Positions 23,441 through 32,342 are shown, counted from the stretch's first letter. The stretch: 41,267 bases of DNA from Candidatus Aenigmatarchaeota archaeon (GCA_021163005.1 JAGGXP010000016.1:1-41267); one strand, 5' to 3'. Numbers and translations: made by a program. The notes: generated from the letters alone by a model not told the origin.

Positions 23441-24280
23441 ATGCACAAATGGGATAAAACATTTTGGATGATGTTTGTTTTACTTGAGGCGGCCATAGTA
23501 ATGGGCAATCTGTGGTTTTTCAGTCCAGTTGCTGTCATTCTCGGATTTGCTCTTATAGCAGTTGCATTGGCAAGGTTCGGAGACTACCTGATGCACAGGG
23601 AAAACAGGAATTCCATGACAAAGAATTCCGAGAACATAGAAAGAATCAAGAGGTGGCTCGGAAACCAGTACGAGCTGACGCAGGGCATAAAGGACCTTCA
23701 TGACTACAGGTTCCACAGGATGGAAAACAAAAAAGTGCTCCTCGATGAAAAAATGGACAGGCACTACAGGGATCTTGCAGGAAAGATAATAGATGTTGAG
23801 AACAGGTTGAATCTTCTTTCGAGATCCATTGTTTCCCAGAAGGATGCCATTTCACCTGTCCCTGAAATAGTGACAGATGCTGTCGATAACGCAAAGGATT
23901 TCTTTGACACCGTGTGGTCGAAAATAACCACCATGGCTGAAAAGGACGGTTATGTCAAGACGCTGTCGAGGGGTGTGAAGAACAAGATACTCGACATAGG
24001 GAACAACGGCATAAAGCTCAGGTCGGAAATGACCAAAAAGGAGAGGTTCATAGACAAGAAGGAGTTCAGGTACTTCTGGAACCTCCTTCAGGAGAAAGGC
24101 AAAATAGACCTCAAGCATGATGTAGAGGACCCGAGGCTGCTTAGGATAGGGTCTGTCGTGATATCATTCCTTGCGAGGCTCCCGAATGTGGAACATGACC
24201 TCAAGCCCAGGGTGATTTATCTCATGGACAGGGAAACCCACAACCTCGGCACCCTCAAAAGGAGAAGGAAAAATATTTAA
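23441..24280 (+). CDS. Unknown membrane-anchored protein between rpl11 and rpl1
   Basis: This 279-residue protein has a two-helix membrane hairpin at the N-terminus (MMFVLLEAAIVMGNLWFF and VAVILGFALIAVALARFG). A long charged, mostly helical region (about 50-130) and a C-terminal domain with KEFRYFWNLLQEKGKIDLK and SVVISFLARLPNVEHDL follow. I do not recognise the family. It has its own promoter (GGTTTAAATTA, 23408-23418, 28 nt before the ATG) and interrupts the usual L11-L1 order. The C-terminal part may be a helical or winged-helix domain; this is a guess. No function is assigned. Confidence 0.78.
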   Translation: MHKWDKTFWMMFVLLEAAIVMGNLWFFSPVAVILGFALIAVALARFGDYLMHRENRNSMTKNSENIERIKRWLGNQYELTQGIKDLHDYRFHRMENKKVLLDEKMDRHYRDLAGKIIDVENRLNLLSRSIVSQKDAISPVPEIVTDAVDNAKDFFDTVWSKITTMAEKDGYVKTLSRGVKNKILDIGNNGIKLRSEMTKKERFIDKKEFRYFWNLLQEKGKIDLKHDVEDPRLLRIGSVVISFLARLPNVEHDLKPRVIYLMDRETHNLGTLKRRRKNI

Positions 24281-24315
24281 ATATACTTGTTGTCATATTT
24301 AGTTAATTCCGTTCA

Positions 24316-24333
24316 CTACTTCGGTAGGAGGAG
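24316..24333 (+). promoter_or_regulatory. UUCG hairpin abutting the rpl1 ribosome binding site
   Basis: CTAC-TTCG-GTAG (24316-24327) forms a hairpin with the very stable C(UUCG)G tetraloop. Its last stem base is the first G of GGAGGAG, the ribosome binding site of rpl1, so the hairpin could modulate access. In several archaea L1 represses its own mRNA by binding an rRNA-like site; whether this hairpin is part of such a site is unproven. A TATA-like run (ATATTTAAATATAC, about 24273-24286) lies upstream. Confidence 0.4.
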
Positions 24334-24338
24334 TTGAT

Positions 24339-24968
24339 ATGAGCATAAAGGGAAAACTTAAGGAAGCGAAGGAAAATTCAAAGCCGAGGAAATTCGCCCA
24401 GACATGGGACCTAATTTTCGCACTGAGGGACATGGACCTGAAAAAGCCTGAAAACAGGCTCAATCTCGAGTTGTTTCTGCCGGAAGGTGTGGGCAGGGAT
24501 CTGAAGACAGCTGTTGTCGGAGATTCGCTCTTCGCGGACGCGAAAAAACACGCTGATCTCGCCATAACAAAGGACGAGATAGCCAAGCTCGGGAAGGACA
24601 AGAAAAGGCTCAAGAAACTCGCCTCTGAGTACGACTGGTGGTTCGGCGAGGCGCCTCTCATGCCGCTGATAGGTAAGGAATTGGGCGCTGTTCTTGGAAC
24701 GAGGGGGAAGATGCCGAAGCCACTGCCCCCGAAGATAAACCTTCAGGGTATACTGGCAAGGGCAAAGAAGTCCGTCAAGATACGGCTTGTCAGCACGCCT
24801 GTAATACAGATAGCGGTTGGAAACGAGAACATGCCGGACGAAAAGGTTGAAAAGAACGTGGAAACCGCAATAAGCTTCGTGGAGGAGCACCTTCCCAAGG
24901 GCAAGAACAACATAAAGAGCATATCGCTCAAGCTTACGATGGGGAAGCCCGTAAAACTTAATGTGTGA
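24339..24968 (+). CDS. rpl1: Large ribosomal subunit protein L1
   Basis: L1 forms the mobile stalk that helps release tRNA from the E site. The 209-residue protein is close to the family length. It has the conserved GKELGAVLGTRGKMPKPLPP motif (about 112-131), TSV-like STPVIQIAVGNENM, and the C-terminal ISLKLTMGKPVKLNV. Its stop overlaps the next start (TGATG). It may be autoregulated, given the leader hairpin. Confidence 0.95.
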   Translation: MSIKGKLKEAKENSKPRKFAQTWDLIFALRDMDLKKPENRLNLELFLPEGVGRDLKTAVVGDSLFADAKKHADLAITKDEIAKLGKDKKRLKKLASEYDWWFGEAPLMPLIGKELGAVLGTRGKMPKPLPPKINLQGILARAKKSVKIRLVSTPVIQIAVGNENMPDEKVEKNVETAISFVEEHLPKGKNNIKSISLKLTMGKPVKLNV

Positions 24969-25933
24969 TGTTTATGGTATCAGCAAAAAAGGCGGAAACC
25001 CTAAAAAGCCTCGTGGAGCAGATTGAAAAGTATCCGGTAGTCGGTGTGCTGGATATGCACAAGCTTCCGGCAAGGCAGCTTCATCAGATAAAAGAGAAGC
25101 TCAAGGGCAAGGCTGTCATAAGGATGGTCAAGAAAAGGGTGATAAAGCTCGCACTTGAAAAGTCAAAAAAGAGCAACATTGCAAAGCTGGCCGAACATAT
25201 ACAGAACCAGCCCGCCCTGCTTTTCAGCGAAGGCAACCCATTTGAACTGGCACAAGTCATAGCTGCCTCAAAATCCAAGGCTGGTGCAAAGGCCGGCGAC
25301 ACAGCGCCTGATGACATCGTTGTTCCCGAAGGGCCGACAAACCTTCCGCCAGGCCCGGCAATAGGAGACCTCCAGAGGGCTAAGATACAGGCTGGTGTTG
25401 AGGGTGACAAGATAGTTGTCAAAAAGGCCTCGACTGTTGCAAAGAAGGGTGATACCATAAGCGCACAGCTCGCGGACCTGCTCACAAAGCTCGGTATAGA
25501 GCCTATGGAGATATCACTAAACCTGGTTGCAGTCTGGGATGACGGCATGATATTCAACAAGGATCTGCTGTTCATACCAAAGGAGCATTATGTTGAGCAG
25601 GTTCAGACAGGTTATGCTCATGCATTCAACCTTGCAGTGAACATAGGATTCGTAACACCGGAAACTGTTCCTGTGCTGCTGACAAAGGCGCACAGAGAGG
25701 CTGTAGCACTCGCTACTGAAGCGGGCATACTGACATCCGAGACAGTGGGACCGGTGCTTGCAAAGGCGAATGCAGAGGCGGAAGCTCTCAGGGCTCTTGT
25801 TAAGGAAGCCCCGGCAGAACAGCCGGCGGCTGAGCAGCCGGCTGAGAAAGAAAGCACCGAAGAGCCCGCACCCGGCGGGCAGGAAGATGAAAAGAAGGGC
25901 GAACACACTGACGAAGAAGAGAAAAAGGGATAG
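24968..25933 (+). CDS. rplP0: Large ribosomal subunit stalk protein P0 (L10)
   Basis: This 321-residue protein anchors the P1/L12 dimers on 23S rRNA. It has the N-terminal L10 domain (VVGVLDMHKLPARQLHQIKEKLKGKAVIRMVKKRV; first part of the rRNA-binding face), the archaeal/eukaryotic insert domain, and a C-terminal spine helix region that binds P1 dimers. An Ala/Glu-rich tail follows. It ends without the LFG-type peptide found on many archaeal P0 proteins. ATG 24968 overlaps the L1 stop; GTG 24965 and ATG 24974 are alternatives. Confidence 0.95.
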   Translation: MFMVSAKKAETLKSLVEQIEKYPVVGVLDMHKLPARQLHQIKEKLKGKAVIRMVKKRVIKLALEKSKKSNIAKLAEHIQNQPALLFSEGNPFELAQVIAASKSKAGAKAGDTAPDDIVVPEGPTNLPPGPAIGDLQRAKIQAGVEGDKIVVKKASTVAKKGDTISAQLADLLTKLGIEPMEISLNLVAVWDDGMIFNKDLLFIPKEHYVEQVQTGYAHAFNLAVNIGFVTPETVPVLLTKAHREAVALATEAGILTSETVGPVLAKANAEAEALRALVKEAPAEQPAAEQPAEKESTEEPAPGGQEDEKKGEHTDEEEKKG

Positions 25934-25957
25934 TATTTGAAAAATGGAGGAAATATT

Positions 25958-26272
25958 ATGGAATTGGTATACGCGGCATTGCTGCTTCACTCGGCCAAGA
26001 AGCCAATAGACGAAGCAAGCGTCAAGAAGATTGCCGATGCAGCAGGCATAGAAGCTGACGAGGCCCAGATAAAGGCACTTGTCGGCAGCCTCAAGGACGT
26101 GAACATAGAAGAGGCAATCAAGAACGCTGCAGTGGCAGCTGCTCCGGCAGCACCGGCATCCGGCGGTGCAGAAGAGAAGCCTGCTGAGGAAAAGAAAGAC
26201 GAGCCAAGCGAAGAGGAAAAAGAAGCAAAGGCAGAAGAAGCAGCCGGCGGACTTTCAAGCCTTTTCGGCTAA
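25958..26272 (+). CDS. rpl12: Ribosomal stalk protein P1 (archaeal L12)
   Basis: This 104-residue protein has the helical dimerisation domain [30 protein letters not shown], an Ala-rich hinge, a Glu/Lys-rich segment and the C-terminal peptide GGLSSLFG, which recruits translation factors. A TTG at 25937 would extend the frame, but GGAGG at 25946-25950 sits 7 nt before ATG 25958 and fixes the start. Confidence 0.96.
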   Translation: MELVYAALLLHSAKKPIDEASVKKIADAAGIEADEAQIKALVGSLKDVNIEEAIKNAAVAAAPAAPASGGAEEKPAEEKKDEPSEEEKEAKAEEAAGGLSSLFG

Positions 26273-26297
26273 GTCCACAAACACTAATATTTCATCT

Positions 26298-26327
26298 GCA
26301 GGCGGACTTAGTTGTTGCTCTGCCTGC
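26298..26327 (+). terminator. Stem-loop after the stalk operon
   Basis: GCAGGC (26298-26303) pairs with GCCTGC (26322-26327) across an 18-nt loop, 26 nt after the rpl12 stop. It may mark the operon end or stabilise the 3' end. There is no strong T run directly after it, so this is weak. Confidence 0.3.
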
Positions 26328-26369
26328 GCAATTAATCTTATTCTACGGTGCAATTAAGCAGTGAAATAC

Positions 26370-27026
26370 TTATTTCAGGTTTCTAAATGCGAGTTCCCAT
26401 CTGTAGCCAGCGTCTCTGCAGTATCCCACTGCCACTACATCAGAAACCCTATAGAGTTCAGACAGATATTCTGCCACCTGCTCCGCGTTGTTTCCCTCGA
26501 GATTCATAAATCCGCTGCTCGAGCCGTAGCCGTAAGTGAGCATCTTTTCTGGCTGGATATCAGGGTGGTCTTCGGAATACGCCTTTGCACGGAAATGTGA
26601 AATGACCGGCCCGGGATGGATGTTGTCCATTATACCCGCAATCAACCGTGGATTTTCATTGTCAATAAAAAGGGACTCCATCGCGTATTTCATGGCAGTG
26701 TCCGGGAACTCCCTGTAATCCCTGAAAAGCTTGTACATGGCATCTGTCTGGATGCCGTTTGAAAAGAAGACCGGCGTTCTCACAGCTGAACTAATACTGC
26801 TTCCTCTGGGATCAAAATCATCAGCAGTTATTATGGCGCTGTAGCCCCTTTCATTTTTTTGAAGGGTTTAAAAAAAGTGTAATCTGCGGTGCCCTGCCCC
26901 TGAAATCAGCTCTGCATTATAGAGGTTTTCGAGTTCAGGAACACCGAGCACATGTGCAACAACATTATTCATGTTAGCTGTCTTTCCTGTCGCTATTATG
27001 CTCAATGCCTTCTTCTCCAGCTCCAT
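26370..27026 (-). pseudogene. Unrecognised gene interrupted by one in-frame TAA
   Basis: Two open stretches lie in the same minus-strand frame: 27026-26868 (52 codons, MELEKKALSIIATGKTANMN ... HRRLHFF) and 26867-26370 (TLQKNERGYSAIITADDFDP ... WELAFRNLK). Only TAA at 26870-26868 separates them. A TATA-like run GGGTTTAAATTTTT (27056-27043) is 23 nt before ATG 27026, so the promoter looks intact. The stop lies in a T7 run and an A7 run follows; dropping one T and adding one A would give the smooth reading FFKPFKKNERGYSA. The cause could be a nonsense mutation, two compensating indels, or assembly error. A shorter protein from GTG 26783 (137 residues) is also possible. I do not recognise the family. 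Confidence 0.6.
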
Positions 27027-27100
27027 AAGCATAATTAGAAGGAAAAATTTAAACCCATATGAAATGCTTAAAAATTAAAATTTAACTGCCAAACATTGTT

Positions 27101-28546
27101 ATGGAAAAAACACAGCCAAAACCCAGAAACGTGGATCCCAAAAGAGATGCGCCATTTCTTCATGTAGGACGTTATGGCACAGATGATATGATAAAAATAT
27201 GGGGACCTGAAAAGACTTTTGAGTACAGCCTCAGGGCACAGTCAGAAGCTGTAAAAACAATGAGTGACCTCTATCCTTCAGTGGTGCCTCCTGAACATGC
27301 AAATGAGATATACAATACAGCGAACCTTTCTGTCATCAACCCCAACAGGATAAGGGAAATAGAAGAACAGACAGGACACGATGTTATTGCCATAAACAGG
27401 GCGCTCGGCGAAAATGTGAGCAGAGAGGCTGCTGCGCACATAAACAAGGCAAGAACGAGCGCAGATACCACGGAAACGGCAAAGGCGCTTCAGATAAAGC
27501 GTTCTCTTGAGGTCATGGCAGATTCGCTGGAGAACCTCAGGGACATAACAATAGAAAAATCAATGGACTGGTCAGATGTGCCTCATATGGATACCAGCCA
27601 CTGGATTGACGCGCTTCCGACCATGGCGGGAAGGCCGCTGTCTTTTTACGCAGAAATGCTCCAGTCAGATCTTGATTTCCTTTCATTCGTATACAGAAAT
27701 TCTGTAAAAGGCAAATGGGCGGATGCCACGGGAAACCACCACTCTGCAACAGCCCTTGGCGTTGACGGCATGAAGCTTCAGGACGAATACTGCAGACGCC
27801 TCGGAATAGGGCACATGGATGCAAATGCTCAGATACCCGGAAGGGAATACCTTACAGACATCATTTACGCGTTGGCCAGGACAGCCGAAACAATGAATAA
27901 CCTCGCATTCTACATAGCATGGGGCAAGGGAAGCGATGTATCCATATTCAGGGATGAAAACCCGAAAAAAAGGAAGGGTTCATCGGCCATGCCCCAGAAG
28001 GACATGGTCGGCGGCAACCCGACCGCCGAGGAGCAGACAGAATCGTACGCCAATCTCATGCGCGGAAATCTTATGACATCAATCAGTTCTGACAAATTCA
28101 GGTATGCAAGGGATCTGTCTGGTTCCGCATCTGACAGGGACATATTCAGCTCGAGCTTCAAGTTCGGTGACCATGTAACAAGAAGGATGTCCGGCACCGT
28201 TTACTGGCTCGGTCTTGACGAAAAGGCCACAATGGAACGGGTGGAGAGAACAAGAGGCGTCGTGACATCCCAGCAGGTGATGACATATCTCACTGACCAC
28301 AACAGGGTAAAGGATCCCATGACAAGGGAGTATGCGCACGACCTTATGGGACGTCTCGCCACCGAAGCGTATACAAAAGGTGAGCAGTTTATTGACGTGC
28401 TGCTGAGAAATGAAGAAGTAATGGACAGGCTGGACAAGGAAACTCTGAAGGAGATAACAGACCCGTTCACATACATAGGGCAGAGCAGGGAAATAATACA
28501 GGAAGTTTTCAGCAAACACTACATGAAAAAGACGCTTCGGCTCTGA
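27101..28546 (+). CDS. purB: Adenylosuccinate lyase-like enzyme (PurB) with altered signature loop
   Basis: This 481-residue protein belongs to the fumarase/aspartase superfamily. Adenylosuccinate lyase acts twice in purine synthesis. Evidence includes TSADTTETAKALQIKRSL, typical of the family, and DTSHWIDALPTMAGRPLSFYAEML in place of the His-containing second region. The signature loop reads GSSAMPQKDMVGGNPTAEEQ, and ARDLSGSASDRDIF resembles the ERDLS block. The loop normally reads GSSxMPxKxNP, so about four residues are inserted between the Lys and Asn-Pro. The N-terminus is also unusual. PurB is the best call, but another lyase of the superfamily cannot be excluded. Confidence 0.78.
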   Translation: MEKTQPKPRNVDPKRDAPFLHVGRYGTDDMIKIWGPEKTFEYSLRAQSEAVKTMSDLYPSVVPPEHANEIYNTANLSVINPNRIREIEEQTGHDVIAINRALGENVSREAAAHINKARTSADTTETAKALQIKRSLEVMADSLENLRDITIEKSMDWSDVPHMDTSHWIDALPTMAGRPLSFYAEMLQSDLDFLSFVYRNSVKGKWADATGNHHSATALGVDGMKLQDEYCRRLGIGHMDANAQIPGREYLTDIIYALARTAETMNNLAFYIAWGKGSDVSIFRDENPKKRKGSSAMPQKDMVGGNPTAEEQTESYANLMRGNLMTSISSDKFRYARDLSGSASDRDIFSSSFKFGDHVTRRMSGTVYWLGLDEKATMERVERTRGVVTSQQVMTYLTDHNRVKDPMTREYAHDLMGRLATEAYTKGEQFIDVLLRNEEVMDRLDKETLKEITDPFTYIGQSREIIQEVFSKHYMKKTLRL

Positions 28547-28587
28547 TTTTATTCTTATTTTAAACTGTTCTTGGCGTATATATAACT

Positions 28588-31446
28588 ATGAACGCGAAAG
28601 AAAAGCTGAAGCGCGATTTCGGGAAGAATCCCGACAAGTACTACAGGGTTAAGCTGTTCGACAAGATGGGATTCGAGAGAAGGAAATGCCCAAAATGCGG
28701 CTCATATTTCTGGACAATGGATCCCGAAAGGACACACTGCCCGAATCCGCCGTGCGAGGAGTACAGCTTCATAGGCAACCCGCCCATAAAGGGCATGGAC
28801 TACATCGAGACATGGCAGAAAATCGAGCGGTTCTTCGTGAAAAACGGCCACGAATCGATACCATCCTATCCTGTGGTGTGCAGGTGGTTCCCGGGGCTCT
28901 TCTTCACAGTAGCGAGCATCGTTGCATTCCAGAGGTCTGTGGCAGGCAGGACTGTCTTCGAGATACCGGCTGAAAAGGTGATAATACCGCAGGTGTGCCT
29001 GAGGTTCTCTGACATAGAGAATGTCGGCGTCACAGGCAGGCACATGACCAACTTCATAATGATAGGCCAGCATTCAATTTACGAGAAGGTCAACGGCAGA
29101 CAGAAAGGATACTGGAAGGATGAATGCATTGACCTTGACTACAGGATGCTGACGGAAGCTCTCGGTATCAATCCAAAGGATGTAACCTTCATGGAGGATG
29201 TCTGGACAGGCCCGAATGCGTTCGGCTATTCCCTTGAATACTACACAGGCGGGCTCGAGCTGGGCAATGCGGTCTTCACTGAATTTGTCGGGACGCCGGA
29301 AAAATACAAGCATATGGGATACAGGGTCATAGACATGGGCGCAGGCCTTGAGCGCTTCACATGGCTCAGCCAGGGAACGCCGACTGCATACGATGTGGTA
29401 TACGGGCCTGTCATGAAATTCCTGAAGAAAAATGTGGACCTGAACAGTGACATATTCAGCAGGTATGCCAGAATAGCAGGAGGACTGGACATAGAGGAGA
29501 TTCACAATGTTGAAGGAACGAGAAGAAAGATAGCAAAGCATCTGAAGGTGGATATTGACGAGCTTAACAGGAATGTCGAGCCAATGCAGGCGCTTTACGC
29601 CATAGCCGATCACACCAAGACGCTGCTCTACGCCATCTCAGACGGCGGGCTCCTGAGCAATGTAGGCGGTGGTTACAACCTGAGGATAATATTCAGAAGG
29701 GCGCTCAGTCTAATTGAAAAGTACAACCTTGATGTGGACCTGTTTGATGTGTGCAAGATGCACGCAGGTTACCTAAAGCCGCTCAACCACGAGCTTGAAA
29801 AATCGCTGCCAGAAGTCCGGGAGATACTTGATGTCGAGAAGAAAAGATATGAAAACACGCTCCGCAAGGGGACTTCTGTTGTCAGGGAAATGTTCAGGAA
29901 AGGTGAAAAGATAGACAACAACAGGCTTGTCCAGCTCTATGAGTCTCAGGGAATAACACCGGAACTGATAAAGAACGTAGCTGAAAAGGAAGGGCTCGAG
30001 GTCAGCGTACCATCAGACTTCTATCAGACGCTTTCAGGAAGGCACATGAAGGAAAAAGTGAAAACTGATGAGAAAGAATCCATTGATGTCAGGGGACTGC
30101 CCGCGACAGAACTGCTTTTCTATGAGCAGGAGAATGAAAGACGTTTCACAGCAAAGGTTCTGAAGGTTGTCAAGGACGGAAAGGCGGAATGGGTGATACT
30201 TGACAAAACTCTCTTTTATCCAGAAGGCGGTGGCCAGGATTACGACACCGGAACGCTCAACGGAAAACCTGTGCAAGAGGTCAGGAAATTCGGCTCTGTT
30301 GTAGCGCATAGAATGGAGGATAGTGGTTTTAAGCCCGGCGAGAAGGTGAAAGGCGAAATAGACTGGGAGCGCAGGCTTCAGCACGCGCAGCATCACACAG
30401 CTGTGCATCTTGTAAACGGCGCTGCAAGAAAACTCCTCGGGAACCATGTGTGGCAGGCGGGCGCCGGCAAAAGTATGGAGAAAGCTCACCTGGACATAAC
30501 GCATTATGATGCACTCTCCATTGAACAGGTTTCAAAAATAGAGGAGCTTGCAAACAGCATTGTAAAAAAAGGTGTAAAAATAAGCAAGCAATTCATGCCG
30601 AGGCCTCAGGCCGAGAAGCTGTACGGCATGCGCATATACCAGGGCGGCGCCATACCGGACAGGAATGTAAGGATAGTCAGCACGCCCGGCTGGGACACAG
30701 AGGCGTGTGCGGGAACCCATTTAAGCAACACAAGGGATGCAGGAAAGATAGTGATAACGTCCACAGAGAGGCTTCAGGATGGTGTTGTCAGGCTCACCAT
30801 GGTCGCCGGAAAAGCCGCTGACAAATACATCAGGGAGGTAAAATCGGTGGCATCCAAAGTTCACAAGAGACTGTCATCATTAAGCTTCGTCAGGTTTGCC
30901 CCGGGTTTCAGCCTCAAAGACGAGTTCAAAACCGTGGCTGATATGAGGAAGGCTGCACATGAGTTTTCTGTCGGCATAGACATGCTTAACAAGACAGCAG
31001 AGAAATTCATAGCCGACCTCATGGCTGCAGACATAAACATAAAACCGATGACATTCAACGCTATCAGCCCTGCGCTTTCTTATGTGTTCCAGAACTGGAA
31101 ATCAGCCAGAAAAGCCATAGAAAATGCCGTGGCCAGAGCTGCAGGGGAACTGTCAAAAGACCTGCTCATGAAAGCCTCAAAAGGCATCATAGCAGAGGTT
31201 ATTGAAGGTGACAGGAAGTACATGATAAATACTGCCTCAAAACTGCTTGAAGAGAACCCTAAACTTACAGTGGTGCTCGCAAACAATGCCGGAGATGTCA
31301 TCACCATGAGCAAGGTCAGAGATGCCGGGCAGGTAATGGAAAAGGTCACCTCGGTCTGCGGCGGCAGGGGCGGCGGCAGGGAGCAGCTCGCGCAGGGAAA
31401 GATTACTAACATCAAAGATTTCAGAAAAGTCAGGGATTCGCTCTAA
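28588..31446 (+). CDS. alaS: Alanyl-tRNA synthetase, archaeal type
   Basis: This 952-residue class II enzyme starts with the archaeal extension carrying a zinc finger (RRKCPKCGSYFWTMDPERTHCPNPPC). The catalytic domain, tRNA-recognition domain, editing domain and C-Ala domain follow. The editing domain zinc ligands are HAQHHTAVHL and CAGTHLSNT, and the C-Ala end has VCGGRGGGREQLAQG. All parts are complete. In many archaea alaS follows the stalk genes closely; here purB and a broken gene lie between. A T-rich run (GGTTTTTTATATC) just after the stop may end transcription from both sides. Confidence 0.97.
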   Translation: MNAKEKLKRDFGKNPDKYYRVKLFDKMGFERRKCPKCGSYFWTMDPERTHCPNPPCEEYSFIGNPPIKGMDYIETWQKIERFFVKNGHESIPSYPVVCRWFPGLFFTVASIVAFQRSVAGRTVFEIPAEKVIIPQVCLRFSDIENVGVTGRHMTNFIMIGQHSIYEKVNGRQKGYWKDECIDLDYRMLTEALGINPKDVTFMEDVWTGPNAFGYSLEYYTGGLELGNAVFTEFVGTPEKYKHMGYRVIDMGAGLERFTWLSQGTPTAYDVVYGPVMKFLKKNVDLNSDIFSRYARIAGGLDIEEIHNVEGTRRKIAKHLKVDIDELNRNVEPMQALYAIADHTKTLLYAISDGGLLSNVGGGYNLRIIFRRALSLIEKYNLDVDLFDVCKMHAGYLKPLNHELEKSLPEVREILDVEKKRYENTLRKGTSVVREMFRKGEKIDNNRLVQLYESQGITPELIKNVAEKEGLEVSVPSDFYQTLSGRHMKEKVKTDEKESIDVRGLPATELLFYEQENERRFTAKVLKVVKDGKAEWVILDKTLFYPEGGGQDYDTGTLNGKPVQEVRKFGSVVAHRMEDSGFKPGEKVKGEIDWERRLQHAQHHTAVHLVNGAARKLLGNHVWQAGAGKSMEKAHLDITHYDALSIEQVSKIEELANSIVKKGVKISKQFMPRPQAEKLYGMRIYQGGAIPDRNVRIVSTPGWDTEACAGTHLSNTRDAGKIVITSTERLQDGVVRLTMVAGKAADKYIREVKSVASKVHKRLSSLSFVRFAPGFSLKDEFKTVADMRKAAHEFSVGIDMLNKTAEKFIADLMAADINIKPMTFNAISPALSYVFQNWKSARKAIENAVARAAGELSKDLLMKASKGIIAEVIEGDRKYMINTASKLLEENPKLTVVLANNAGDVITMSKVRDAGQVMEKVTSVCGGRGGGREQLAQGKITNIKDFRKVRDSL

Positions 31447-31452
31447 GGTTTT

Positions 31453-31893
31453 TTATATCTCCCTCAGAAGGCATTCCTTTGGCTGGACATAGCTGTTCTT
31501 GCAGAAGACGTCAATAAGGTCCGATGATGAGACGTTGTCAAGTGGTATGACATCACCTGTGGGCACTATCATCTGGTCGAGTGTCTGGTTTCCGGAGCTC
31601 ACTGCTACTGCCTCGACAACCACAAGGTCTTTGAACCTTGATGCAAAAGCCTGATAGTCTGCCTTCTTCTGCTCGGCATCGGGCCCGAAGAGGTAAAGGT
31701 ATTCTATAAGAACCTTTCCCGACCTCAGTATCGCTACCTTCTCCTTTGCCGTAAGGAGCTGGTCGTAGAAGTTTGAAACGCTGAAGGAATTTGTCTTTGT
31801 ATGTATCTGAGAGCTCAGCGCAATGCCGACGGCCCACGTTATCATCATGAAGCCAACGAAAACGGAAAACACAAACTGCTTGTTGATTTTCAT
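31453..31893 (-). CDS. Small anchored protein, possibly thioredoxin-like
   Basis: This 146-residue protein has one N-terminal membrane helix (FVFSVFVGFMMITWAVGIALSS) and an outside domain. The domain has a strand-like GKVLIEYLYLFGPDAEQ followed by a helix and DLVVVEAVAVSS, reminiscent of a thioredoxin fold, but there is no CxxC. Two cysteines near the end (CKNSYVQPKEC) could form a disulphide. I do not recognise the family. Its ATG overlaps the stop of the HTH gene (ATGA), so the two form an operon. Confidence 0.7.
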   Translation of the reverse strand: MKINKQFVFSVFVGFMMITWAVGIALSSQIHTKTNSFSVSNFYDQLLTAKEKVAILRSGKVLIEYLYLFGPDAEQKKADYQAFASRFKDLVVVEAVAVSSGNQTLDQMIVPTGDVIPLDNVSSSDLIDVFCKNSYVQPKECLLREI

Positions 31894-32204
31894 GAATCTA
31901 TTTTGCTCCTCATTTTTAAATAGTTCACTACCTGCTCAGCTGTCATATCAGGGTTTTTGAGCCTGACCAGCTTCACCTGCATACCCAGTGCCTCCAGCTC
32001 CTGCGGCTGGACGACATCAACAAGCGAATGCATGTAAAGGTCAAGCGTCCTTGAAACTGTCCATTTATGCACATTTGCCCTGCGGGCTATCTCGGAAACT
32101 GTAAGAAATCCCTCGCCGTCTTCGGCCGATGATTTCAGCACACGGAATATCCTGATTATGTTCACTCCTGTGTTCTTGTAAGCTTTTTTCCTCCGTTCTG
32201 CCAT
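31890..32204 (-). CDS. Small winged-helix/HTH protein
   Basis: This 104-residue basic protein contains a helix-turn-helix (FLTVSEIARRANVHKWTVSRTLDLYM, IclR-like). It is probably a DNA-binding regulator. ATG 32204 is chosen because the TATA-like run at 32224-32234, directly after the tRNA-Gln 3' end, lies 25 nt upstream; ATGs at 32210 and 32213 are closer. It is coupled by ATGA to the small anchored protein, which it may regulate. Confidence 0.75.
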   Translation of the reverse strand: MAERRKKAYKNTGVNIIRIFRVLKSSAEDGEGFLTVSEIARRANVHKWTVSRTLDLYMHSLVDVVQPQELEALGMQVKLVRLKNPDMTAEQVVNYLKMRSKIDS

Positions 32205-32223
32205 AAGCATCATTGGGTTTTCT

Positions 32224-32234
32224 CGTTAAAAAAT
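32224..32234 (-). promoter_or_regulatory. T-tract after tRNA-Gln: terminator and promoter of the HTH gene
   Basis: On the minus strand the tRNA discriminator base is followed at once by TTTTTTAAC. The T run fits a termination signal for the tRNA. The same ATTTTTTAAC lies about 25 nt before the HTH gene ATG at 32204, the position of a TATA box. Confidence 0.5.
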
Positions 32235-32247
32235 AGCCCTGGGCGGA

Positions 32248-32321
32248 TTTTCTGAACCAATGTTCGCGGGAGCTTACTTTCCGTGAAGGCTTTGGCACGC
32301 TTGCCTGTGCCAAAGGGTTCA
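32248..32321 (-). other. tRNA-Gln intron 3 (74 nt, T-loop 59/60)
   Basis: Outer helix is the T stem GGCGG/CCGCC and central helix TTCG/AGAA (three pairs plus G-A). Both bulges are AAT (cut AA^T) and the inner helix is GAACC/GGTTC. A TTTGGCAC/GTGCCAAA hairpin follows, then CACGGAAAGTAAGCT, which aligns with CACCGGAAAGTACGCT of tRNA-Arg intron 2 at the same site. Confidence 0.88.
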
Positions 32322-32342
32322 TTCGAACCGCCGCCGCCGGTT

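Noticed and set aside
26868-26870. Stop-codon recoding in the broken gene
   Set aside because: The stop is TAA, not the TAG or TGA used for pyrrolysine or selenocysteine, and no recoding structure is visible.
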